Assembly: GCA_030267565.1 (NCBI GenBank)
Contig: BRXU01000032.1
Location: forward strand, 1,137,501-1,201,500
Reading direction: 5' to 3'
Source: Pleodorina starrii
Lineage: Eukaryota > Chlorophyta > Chlorophyceae > Chlamydomonadales > Volvocaceae
DNA: 64,000 nucleotides
In this document: piece by piece, positions 54,695-64,000 of the stretch
Layout of the letters: every line of letters starts with the position of its first letter
Position numbering within the stretch: position 1 is the stretch's first letter
Translations under genes and position numbers: made by a program
Notes under the pieces: model-generated
Databases searched by the model: none
Seen by the model: the letters and a program-made list of their open reading frames with translations, nothing else
Told to the model about the DNA's origin: nothing

Positions 54695-55171
54695 GGCTTG
54701 TTTAGGTATCCTGACTTGTTAAGGTATCCTGGCTTGTTTAGGTCATATAAAATAGACCGCGCGAGCACAGCGGTTGTCGGTCGTTAGCAAAGCATGTTGT
54801 TAAGCAAGAAGAGCGGTTCTGCTATGCCATGCCGTAATTGCGTGCTGCGAAGCGCTATGACCGTACGTTGGTGAGTGAAGTTGGTTATGAAATGCGTTAA
54901 TTATGTATGAATTTATTATTACGTGCCCTTAGCAAGTCGGTAACTAATTAGTTACAGAGGAGCTGGATAACAGTTGGTGCAGCAGTTGGGGTTATGGAGC
55001 TTTTAGCTAGTGAGCTTTTTAGCTAGGGAGCTTTTATGATGAGACATGCGCCCGCCACTTGTCGTTCGTATTCGGTCACTTTTTATCCCGTTGCCTATGC
55101 CCGAACATAAAATACCGAATTTCCACAGCAAGTGGACGTCTTCAACCGTTGCAATTCATAATGGTATATAT

Positions 55172-55235
55172 GTGTATCCATTTACTGTGTGACAAAACGA
55201 TTCGTGTATCCATTTACTGTGTGACAAAACGATTC
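55172..55235. repeat. Perfect 32 bp tandem duplication
   Basis: GTGTATCCATTTACTG... repeated twice without a difference (55172-55203, 55204-55235). Confidence 0.95.
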
Positions 55236-57052
55236 GGGGAGCTGTCCGTCTTTTGAGTCCACTGGTACCGACGCAAGCAAGCGCATTGCCCTGCTGGCAT
55301 CGCGATAAGGCATTGGAGAACTATGGAGCCGGTAAGGCTGGCAATGTCACGTAGCCTTACAATACATATCTTGTTGTCGCCTTGTATCCAGCGTTTTTTT
55401 TCAAAAATCTGAAGGTTTTCTGAGTGCAACGCTAGAAAACCAAGGTTTTCTGTGAACTCAGAGGAGTTGTGCCCTCATAAGGGCGTTGGTACGGCACATG
55501 GTGCCAGTTAAGGTGTCCGCGAAGGCGTGGAGGAGTGATTTTCGGGTTTTGTAGCTACATAGGGTGGTTGCTGCGAGGCTGTGGGCATTAAGGCCTTAGC
55601 GATAGCTTTCGCGGTAGCCGGCCCTCACCCGGCCTACCTACCGATTAGGACGGCTTTCATTGCTTGCAGGTACCCTTTGTGTGTAACGAACGATGATTTC
55701 TCATGAAAACCCGGGGAATTAACTATTCCGAACCAAGGAATGAACTTTCGGGGTATATTGATTCTCATTCCTTAGCCGTGAGGCGCTGGGGGGGGCTTCG
55801 CCCCCCCAGACCCCCCCCAATCAAATACAAGCTCCAAAAATTAAAGTGGGGGCAGACCGGCGAGCGCGCTACGTCTGCGCCCGCTGCTTGGCTACAGGGG
55901 GGGTGCGTGTGTGGGCACTGGGAGCCTCCGCGGCCTCACCGCCTCGCCCTCGCAGTCCACCTCCGTGTTGCCCACGCCATCGGTGTTCCTGTCGCTGCCC
56001 TGCCTCCACTGATATCGCTGTCATCCGCAATAACAGCGCTAAAGCTTGCCCGGTTTTTCAGAAAGAACCACCCGGGACGCCCCCGCCATTGCCGCTAACT
56101 GGTGTATCTTGCTGCTGAGGTGGTTTTCCGCGCATGATATTCTTACTTTCGGAGTACTTTGAAGCGCTCGGGCCAGTCAAGAATGCTCCTATTCCGCGTT
56201 GACCAACGGGTGTCACCTTCGTCTTATTTTCCATTTTGTCTCATATCTATATCCATGTAAGATTCGAGTTTAGGCCTGGCTTTTGGACGGCCGAAGGCGT
56301 AAGGAATGAATTTGGCGGAAGGAACGAGATAGTACGGACCGAAGTGAAACCATTCCTTTCTTTCCAGGTCCCAAAACCCGATTTATTCCTTTTAAGGAAT
56401 CTATTCCTTAAATAAAAAACACTGTATCACTTACACGTATGGACGTATCGTAACTGGACTGACCTCGCTGCCGTACGTGCGTGGAGGCCTCCCCAACACG
56501 CCTGGGCGCAGGCATTATGCTTGCAGGGTGCACCTAGGGCAGCCGCCAGTTAAGGCGCGCAGGAACGTGCCGATCTCACTGTCCGAGAACGGACACTCAC
56601 AGCAGCATGGAAGGGCGCAATGTCTTACAGGCTTGTCGGAATAGTGCGGGCTTGAGGTGAATCCCAATCAGCCAGTCCCATATGCAAACCATATGCGCTC
56701 CGCCTCGATCGGCTGGATATCGCACGTCCCATTCTCTGTCCCAACTGCTAGCCGAGCCTCACTGGACCTTGCTACTCAACAGTTGCCAAGCCCGGGAAGC
56801 CGCCGTCGCCCCCTGAAACTATCATACCGCCGCATAAGCAAAGCCGCTGACGCAGTATATATGGAGCAAGCAGCTCTAGGACAGTCCGTGCCGCCAGTCA
56901 CGAGCGGCAGTCCACACCGCCAATCGTCGACAGTCCGCGCCGCCCGTCCGTCCGCATAACATTCACGCCTTGATGAAGATGTAGGCCGTGAAGCGTTGCC
57001 CGCTACCTAGGAGTTTGGGTACACGTCGTGTGAGTACGCGTTATTAATCTGC
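55236..57052. other. Non-coding region, no gene recognised
   Basis: Mixed composition. Short ORFs (for example 55846-56118 and 56657-56959) have no recognisable family. Repeated AAGGAATGA/TCATTCCTT motifs at about 55735, 55770, 56300 and 56380 hint at a degraded inverted-repeat element, but no boundaries could be set. Confidence 0.4.
55786..55809. other. G7/C7 hairpin
   Basis: CTGGGGGGG, a GCTTCG loop, then CCCCCCCAG: a perfect 9 bp GC stem, followed by another C8 run. It sits between AT-richer flanks and may be the end of an unrecognised mobile element. Confidence 0.7.
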
Positions 57053-58072
57053 GAGGGACGTTACAAGGACTGGGAAGCCCAACGGACAAGCCGAGCAAGA
57101 CCGGCAAGCCACAACCACCTGGCAAAAAGCCCAAAAACCACCGCAAGGAGCCGAGGAGAGAGAAAAAAGCCAAGCAACGCCTAAACTCGCAGACAGGACA
57201 GGGACAGGTACGGTGGCAGCAAGAGGCCAGGAGCCACTGCACGGGCGGCACACACGGCCACCCCTACCTCCAAGACACCGAGGAGGGAACCGAAACCAAC
57301 ACCAGGGCCCAACACCAGGGCCCAACACCAGGGCCCAACACCAGGGCCCAACACCAGGGCCAACACCAGGGCCAACACCACGGCCCAACACCAGGGCAAA
57401 AACCACGGCCCAACACCCGGGCCAGCACCACGGACCCCAGCAGGGCCCATCACCAACAGCGACCACAACGACAACACAACCACAACCTGCACAACCTCAA
57501 CAGCCAAGGGGCGACCCCTACACCCAGGGCGACAGAAACAGGAACGGCGAACAAAACCGGGCAACCGCCACAACAAACCAGGCCAGACAAGCCCCCCCGC
57601 CGGGGAGCACCAGAGGAAACAAAAACCCACAGCACGCCCGAAGAGAACCCCAGAGGGAAGAAAAACCCGCAGCGCCACGGCAGCACACGCGCGCACCGGA
57701 GACAAACAACCACCGACCCCACCCTGGGGGCGTCCCCGCAAGACAGCCGGCCCCAAGCCTCACCTCCCCCCCAAGTCACCCCGCAAAGCAGGAACCCTAC
57801 ACCCAAGGCTCCCCGGCTCCCAAGAACCCCCTCAAGGCCGCAGGGACAGCACCGCCGGGACGGAGGCCAGGGCACGAGCGTGCCAGCGACAAAGCACCCA
57901 CAGACCCCACTCTGGGGACATCCCCTCAAGACAGCAGCCCCCGAACCGCACCGGCTCCCGCGGCAGCCTGCACCGCACCAACCCTGCACCTAAGCCCCCC
58001 TGACCCCCAAGACAACCTCAGGCCCCACCCACAACAAGCCCCGCACCGCACCCCCCTCCCTAGGCAACCCCT
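57053..58072 (-). mobile_element. GC-rich retroposon copy, inverted, ~1.0 kb
   Basis: On the minus strand this matches 60998-62466: it starts with GGGTTGCCTAGGGAGG, passes through a GGGCCCTGGTGTTG repeat tract (57300-57400 region) and ends TGTAACGTCCCTCGCAG at 57053. It has no recognisable protein. The poly(A) tail is missing at this end. Confidence 0.65.
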
Positions 58073-58120
58073 TCGCTTTCCCAGTCCTTGTAACGTCCCT
58101 CGCAGAAAAAAAAAAAAAAA
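58073..58120 (+). mobile_element. Retroposon 3' end with A15 tail
   Basis: TTCGCTTTCCCAGTCC, then TTGTAACGTCCCTCGCAG and 15 A residues (58106-58120). TGTAA followed 12 nt later by the tail is what a polyadenylated algal transcript looks like. It abuts the inverted copy head-on. Confidence 0.75.
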
Positions 58121-58130
58121 CCGCACCTGC

Positions 58131-60977
58131 CCGTGAGGCCTTAAAAGGGCCCGGAATGTCGTCGGAGGGACCGGAACGCGATTGGGGAGCCCGGATAGCT
58201 TTCTGTGGGCTGGAAGCCTTTGGAAGGCCTGGAAGGCGATCAGAAGGCTCGGAAGGGCGTTTGAGAGCCCCAGAACGCCTTTGAAGGGCCCGGAAGGCCT
58301 TCAGATGGTCCGGGAGACCCTCGGCGGGCCCGGAAGCCGTTCTGAGGGCCCGTGAGGCCTTCAAAGGGCCCGGAATGTCGTCGGAGGGACCGGAACGCGA
58401 TTGGGGAGCCCGGATAGCTTTCTGTGGGCTGGAAGCCTTTGGAAGGCCTGGAAGGCGATCAGAAGGCTCGGAAGGGCGTTTGAGAGCCCCAAAACGCCTT
58501 TGGAGGGCCCGGAAGGCCTTCAGATGGTCCGGGAGGCCCTCGGGGGGCCCGAAAGCCGTTCTGAGGGCCCGTGAGGCCTTCAAAGGGCCCGGAATGCCGT
58601 CGGAGGGACCGGAAGGCGATTGGGGAGCCCAGAAGGCTTTCTGTGGGCTGGAAGCCTTTGGAAGGCCTGGAAGGCGATCAGAAGGCTCGGAAGGGCGTTT
58701 GAGAGCCCCAGAACGCCTTTGAAGGGCCCGGAAGGCCTTCAGATGGTCCGGGAGACCCTCCCGGGGCCCGGAATCCGTTCTGAGGGCCCGTGAGGCCTTC
58801 AAAGGGCCCGGAATGCCGTCGGAGGGACCGGAAGGCGATTGGGGAGCCCGGAAGGCTTTCTGTGGGCTGGAAGCCTTTGGAAGGCCTGGAAGGCGATCAG
58901 AAGGCTCGGAAGGGCGTTTGAGAGCCCCAGAACGCCTTTGGAGGGCCCGGAAGGCCTTCAGAAGGCCCGGGAGGCCCTCGGGGGGCCCGGAAGCGTTACT
59001 GAGGGCCCGTGTGGCCTCCAAAGTGCCCAAAATGCCGTCGGAGGGACCGGAAGGCGATTGGGGAGCCCAGAAGGCTTTCTGTGGGCTGGAAGCCTTTGGA
59101 AGGCCTGGAAGGCGATCAGAAGGCTCGGAAAGGGCGTTTGAGAGCCCCAGAACGCCTTTGGAGGGCCCGGAAGGCCTTCAGATGGTCCGGGAGACCCTCG
59201 GCGGGCCCGGAAGACCTTCACAGGGCCCGTGAGGCCTTAAAAGAACCCAGCATGCCGTTGGAGGGACCGGAATTCGATTGGGGAGCCCGGAAGGCTTTCT
59301 GTGGGCTGGAAGCCTTTGGAAGGCCTGGAAGGCGATCAGAAGGCTCGGAAGGGCGTTTGAGAGCCCCAGAACGCCTTTGGAGGGCCCGGAAGGCCTTCAG
59401 ATGGTCCGGGAGGCCCTCGGGGGGCCCGGAAGCGTTACTGAGGGCCCGTGAGGCCTCCAAAGTGCCCAAAATGCCGTCGGAGGGACCGGAAGGCGATTGG
59501 GGAGCCCGGAAGGCTTTCTGTGGGCTGGAAGCCTTTGGAAGGCCTGGAAGGCGATCAGAAGGCTCGGAAGGGCGTTTGAGAGCCCCAGAACTCCTTTGAA
59601 GGGCCCGGAAGGCCTTCAGATGGTCCGGGAGGCCCTCGGGGGGCCCGGAAGACCTTCACAGGGCCCGTGTGGCCTCCACAGTGCCCAAAATGCCGTCTGA
59701 GGGACCGGAAGGCGATTGGGGAGCCCGGAAGGCTTTCTGTGGGCTGGAAGCCTTTGGAAGGCCTGGAAGGCGATCTGAAGGCTCGGAAGGGCGTTTGAGA
59801 GCCCCAGAACGCCTTTGAAGGGCCCGGAAGGCCTTCTGATGGTCCGGGAGACCCTCCCGGGGCCCGGAATCCGTTCTGAGGGCCCGTGAGGCCTTCAAAG
59901 GGCCCAGAATGCCGTCGGAGGGACCGGAATGCGATTGGGGATCCCGGAAGGCTTTCTGTGGGGTGGAAGCCTTTGGAAGGCCAGGAAGGCAATCAGAAGG
60001 CTCGGAAGGGCGTTTGAGAGCCCCAGAACGCCTTTGGAGGGCCCGGAAGGCCTTCAGAAGGCCCGGGAGGCCCTCGGGGGGCCCGGAAGACCTTCACAGG
60101 GCCCGTGTGGCCTCCAAAGTGCCCAAAATGCCGTCGGAGGGACCGGAAGGCGATTGGGGAGCCCGGAAGGCTTTCTGTGGGCTGGAAGCCTTTGGAAGGC
60201 CTGGAAGGCGATCAGAAGGCTCGGAAGGGCGTTTGAGAGCCCCAGAACGCCTTTGGAGGGCCCGGAAGGCCTTCAGATGGTCCGGGAGACCCTCGGCGGG
60301 CCCGGAAGCCGTTCGGAGGGCCCGTGAGGCCTTAAAAGAGCCCAAAATGCCGTCGGAGGGACCGGAAGGCGATTGGGGAGCCCGGAAGGCTTTCTGTGGG
60401 CTGGAAGCCTTTGGAAGGCCTGGAAGGCGATCAGAAGGCTCGGAAGGACGTTTGAGAGCCCCAGAACGCCATTGGAGGGCCCGGAAGGCCTTCAGATGGT
60501 CCGGGAGACCCTCGGCGGGCCCGGAAGCCGTTCTGAGGGCCCGTGAGGCCTTCAAAGAGCCCAAAATGCCGTCGGAGGGACCGGAAGGCGATTGGGGAGC
60601 CCGGAAGGCTTTCTGTGGGCTGGAAGCCTTTGGAAGGCCTGGAAGGCGATCAGAAGGCTCGGAAGGGCGTTTGAGAGCCCCAAAACGCCTTTGGAGGGCC
60701 CGGAAGGCCTTCAGATGGTCCGGGAGACCCTCGGCGGGCCCGGAAGACCTTTACAGGGCCCGTGAGGCCTTAAAAGGGCCCAGAATGCCGTTGGAGGGAC
60801 CGGAATTCGATTGGGGAGCCCGGAAGGCTTTCTGTGGGCTGGAAGCCTTTGGAAGGCCTGGAAGGCGATCAGAAGGCTCGGAAGGGCGTTTGAGAGCCCC
60901 AGAACGCCTTTGGAGGGCCCGGAAGGCCTTCAGATGGTCCGGGAGGCCCTCGGGGGGCCCGGAAGCGTTACTGAGGG
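58131..60977 (+). repeat. 219 bp satellite, array 1, about 13 units
   Basis: The marker around GGAATGCCGTCGGAGGG recurs at 58152, 58371, 58590, 58809, 59028, 59248, 59467, 59686, 59905, 60124, 60343, 60562 and 60781: period 219, once 220 because of an extra A near 59130. Each unit breaks into eleven 18-21 bp monomers around GGGCCCGGAAGGC. Because 219 is 73 codons and the unit lacks stops, long ORFs run on both strands; I regard these as repeat artefacts. Confidence 0.95.
60970..60977. repeat. Target site duplication, left (ACTGAGGG)
   Basis: Satellite sequence duplicated at 62475-62482 on the other side of the retroposon; the first A could belong to the poly(A) tail, so the duplication is 7 or 8 bp. 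Confidence 0.85.
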
Positions 60978-62474
60978 TGGGGGGAGTGTGGTGCGGGTTG
61001 CCTAGGGAGGGGAGTGCGGTGCGGGGCTTGCTGTGGGTGGGGCCTGAGGGGGTCTTGGGGGTCGGGGGAGCTTCGGTGCAGGGTTGGTGTGGTGCAGGCT
61101 GCCGTGGGAGGCAGGTGCGGTTCGCGGGTCGCTGTCTGGAGGGGACGCCCCCTGTGTGGGGTCTGTGGGTGTCTTGTCGCAGGCGCTCTCATGCTCTGGT
61201 CTCCGACCCGGCGGTGCTCTCCCTGCGGCCTGGAGGGGGTTTTTGGGGGACGGAGGGTCTTGGGAGCGGGGTGCGCGCGGCGCGGGGGGGACCGGGGAGG
61301 GTTTCGGAGGGGGTCTGGGGAGGGGCCAGCATCAGTGGAGCCGCCAGACAACATATGTGTGTCCCATGTCCCGAGTCCGGGTTCCTCCGGAATTCAAAAA
61401 AAAAAAGGGGCGGGGGGGCTTCGGTGCAGGGCTGGTGTGGTGCAGGCTGCCGTGGGAGGCAGGTGCGGTTCGGGGGTCGCTGTCTGGAGGGGACGCCCCC
61501 AGGGTGGGGTCTGCGGGAGTCTTGTCGCCGGCACGCTTGTGCCCTGGCTTCCAGCCAGGCAGTGCTGCCCCTGCTGCGCCCGTGGGGGTTCTTGGGAGCC
61601 GGGGGGCCGCGGGAGTGCGTTTCCTGTGGTGCGGGGTGTCTTGGGAGGGAGGTGTGTCTTGGGGCCTGCTGTCTTGCGGGGACGCCCCCAGGGTGGGGTC
61701 GGTTGTTGTTTGTCTCTGGTGCGCTTCGTGTGGCGCCGTTCCTGCGGCTTTTGTGGCTCTGGGAGGCGGTTTAGGTGGTGCGGGGTTCTCTTCGGGCGTG
61801 CTGTGGCTTTCCTGTTTCCTCTGGTGCTCCCCGGTGGGGAGGGGCTTGTCCGCCCTGGTTCGCTGTGGCGGTTGCCCGGTTTTGTTTGCCGTTCCTGTTG
61901 CTGTTGCCCTGGGTGTAGGGTTCGCCCCTTGGTTGTTGCGGTTGTGCAGGTTGTGGTTGTGTTGTCGCTGTGGTCGCTGTTGGGGCCTTTGCCCGGCCCG
62001 GGGGTTTGTCCTCGGTGACGGGCCCTGTTGTTGGTCCGTGGTGCTGGCCCGGGTGTTGGACCGTGGTTTTTGCCCTGGTGTTGGGCCGTGGTGTTGGCTC
62101 TGGTTTCGGGCCCTGGTGTTGGGCTGTGGGGTTGGCCCTGGTGTTGGGCCGGGGTGTTGGCCCTGGTGCTGGGCCCTGGGGTTTGGCCCTGGTGTTGGGC
62201 CCTGGTGTTGGTTTCGTTTCCCTCCTCGGTGTCTTGGAGGAAGGGGCGGCCGTGTGTGCCGCCCGTGCAGCAGTGGCTCCTGGCCTCTTGCTGCCCCCGT
62301 CCCTGTCCCTGTCCTGTCTGCGAGTTTAGGCGTTGCTTGGCTTTTTCTCTCTCCTCAGCTCCTTGCGGTGGTTTCTTGGGCTTCTTGCCAGGTTGTTGTG
62401 GCTTGCCGGTCTTGCTCGGCTTGCCCGTTGGGCTTCGCTTTCCCAGTCCTTGTAACGTCCCTCGCAGAAAAAAA
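60978..62474 (+). mobile_element. Polyadenylated GC-rich retroposon inserted in the satellite, ~1.5 kb
   Basis: Starts right after ACTGAGGG (60970-60977) and ends with TTGTAACGTCCCTCGCAG plus A8, after which (A)CTGAGGG returns at 62475-62482 and the satellite continues in phase. Internally, a ~350-400 bp segment beginning CTTCGGTGCAGGG occurs twice (about 61068 and 61420), separated by an A11 run (~61386-61396). A TGTTGGGCC(CTG)G repeat tract lies at 62020-62215. No RT or other protein domain is seen, so it is non-autonomous or a 5'-truncated 3' region. Confidence 0.8.
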
Positions 62475-64000
62475 ACTGAGGGCCCGTGAGGCCTTAAAAG
62501 GGCCCGGAATGTCGTCGGAGGGACCGGAACGCGATTGGGGAGCCCGGATAGCTTTCTGTGGGCTGGAAGCCTTTGGAAGGCCTGGAAGGCGATCAGAAGG
62601 CTCGGAAGGGCGTTTGAGAGCCCCAGAACGCCTTTGAAGGGCCCGGAAGGCCTTCAGATGGTCCGGGAGACCCTCGGCGGGCCCGGAAGCCGTTCTGAGG
62701 GCCCGTGAGGCCTTAAAAGGGCCCGGAATGCCGTCGGAGGGACCGGAAGGCGATTGGGGAGCCCGGAAGGCTTTCTGTGGGCTGGAAGCCTTTGGAAGGC
62801 CTGGAAGGCGATCAGAAGGCTCGGAAGGGCGTTTGAGAGCCCCAGAACGCCTTTGGAGGGCCCGGAAGGCCTTCAGAAGGCCCGGGAGGCCCTCGGGGGG
62901 CCCGGAAGACCTTCACAGGGCCCGTGTGGCCTCCAAAGTGCCCAAAATGCCGTCGGAGGGACCGGAAGGCGATTGGGGAGCCCGGAAGGCTTTCTGTGGG
63001 CTGGAAGCCTTTGGAAGGCCTGGAAGGCGATCAGAAGGCTCGGAAGGGCGTTTGAGAGCCCCAGAACGCCTTTGGAGGGCCCGGAAGGCCTTCAGATGGT
63101 CCGGGAGACCCTCGGCGGGCCCGGAAGCCGTTCTGAGGGCCCGTGAGGCCTTAAAAGGGCCCGGAATGTCGTCGGAGGGACCGGAACGCGATTGGGGAGC
63201 CCGGATAGCTTTCTGTGGGCTGGAAGCCTTTGGAAGGCCTGGAAGGCGATCAGAAGGCTCGGAAGGACGTTTGAGAGCCCCAGAACGCCTTTGAAGGGCC
63301 CGGAAGGCCTTCAGATGGTCCGGGAGACCCTCGGCGGGCCCGGAAGCCGTTCTGAGGGCCCGTGAGGCCTCCAAAGTGCCCAAAATGCCGTCGGAGGGAC
63401 CGGAACGCGATTGGGGAGCCCGGATAGCTTTCTGTGGGCTGGAAGCCTTTGGAAGGCCTGGAAGGCGATCAGAAGGCTCGGAAGGGCGTTTGAGAGCCCC
63501 AGAACGCCTTTGGAGGGCCCGGAAGGCCTTCAGATGGTCCGGGAGACCCTCGGGGGGCCCGAAAGCCGTTCTGAGGGCCCGTGAGGCCTTCAAAGGGCCC
63601 GGAATGCCGTCGGAGGGACCGGAAGGCGATTGGGGAGCCCGGAAGGCTTTCTGTGGGCTGGAAGCCTTTGGAAGGCCTGGAAGGCGATCAGAAGGCTCGG
63701 AAGGGCGTTTGAGAGCCCCAGAACGCCTTTGGAGGGCCCGGAAGGCCTTCAGAAGGCCCGGGAGGCCCTCGGGGGGCCCGGAAGCGTTACTGAGGGCCCG
63801 TGTGGCCTCCAAAGTGCCCAAAATGCCGTCGGAGGGACCGGAACGCGATTGGGGAGCCCGGATAGCTTTCTGTGGGCTGGAAGCCTTTGGAAGGCCTGGA
63901 AGGCGATCAGAAGGCTCGGAAGGGCGTTTGAGAGCCCCAAAACGCCTTTGGAGGGCCCGGAAGGCCTTCAGATGGTCCGGGAGACCCTCGGCGGGCCCGA
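62475..64000 (+). repeat. 219 bp satellite, array 2, about 7 units, continues past the window
   Basis: Resumes the same satellite exactly where the retroposon interrupted it. Markers recur every 219 bp to the window end. Unit variants (for example CGGATAGC versus GGAAGGC, CCAAAGTGCCC versus CAAAGGGCCC) are shared with array 1. Confidence 0.95.

Noticed and set aside
55846..56118. 90-aa ORF with CARC motif as a zinc-finger gene
   Set aside because: Only one Cys pair, no further motif and no upstream gene context.
57213..58136. 307-aa Pro/Thr/Gln-rich ORF
   Set aside because: Antisense of the GC-rich retroposon and low complexity; no domain recognised.
58131..60977. Long satellite ORFs as a repeat-protein gene
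   Set aside because: Openness follows from period 219 being divisible by three and from lack of stops on both strands; no start, promoter or domain supports expression.

Overview
This window is nuclear DNA of a green alga, most likely a Chlamydomonas/Volvox relative (Chlamydomonadales). The evidence is GC-rich coding sequence split by short GT-AG introns, the green-algal polyadenylation motif TGTAA, a plant-type UBP3/UBP4 deubiquitinase, a ycf45/SPD1-type ATPase and a TOC3/DIRS-like tyrosine-recombinase retroelement. No rRNA, tRNA, CRISPR or bacterial-style operon was seen.

Layout. 1-11180: a 2.77 kb (ACGCAC)n array, then three apparently identical copies of a ~2.5 kb segment. In the two inner junctions the copies are separated by a 246 bp hAT-type MITE plus more hexamers. 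Each copy carries the first two recognisable exons of a gene; only the third copy joins the rest of that gene. 10156-15092 (+): six-exon gene for a 676-aa protein with two near-identical IQ (calmodulin-binding) motifs. 18606-20627 (-): single-exon BTB/BACK protein. 22797-29961 (-): eleven-exon ycf45/SPD1-like P-loop ATPase, rebuilt here with every splice phase consistent (995 aa). 32020-38023 (+): eight-exon ubiquitin-specific protease of the UBP3/UBP4 (USP12/46) type, complete at 359 aa. The two last genes are divergent and share a ~2 kb intergenic region.

From about 39.3 kb to the end the window is a transposon and satellite domain: LINE remnants, a large TATTAG-type microsatellite, a degraded Ty3 integrase on the minus strand, a DIRS-like element (gag, RT-RNase H, PHD-finger tyrosine recombinase), a broken Ty3/gypsy-type integrase region with a 320-aa ORF and a possible LTR, a LINE 3' ORF, a 767 bp hAT element with a perfect 8 bp target duplication, another copy of the MITE with a perfect 8 bp target duplication, imperfect direct repeats, and a 219 bp satellite. 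The satellite is built from eleven ~20 bp monomers and is interrupted by a polyadenylated retroposon flanked by a satellite-derived target duplication.

The host genes look like ordinary unlinked housekeeping and regulatory genes. The unusual content is structural: a triplicated 5' gene end joined through a microsatellite and MITE, and a right-hand third where transposon boundaries can be read to the base. All gene models come from reading the sequence; no alignment or transcript evidence was available.
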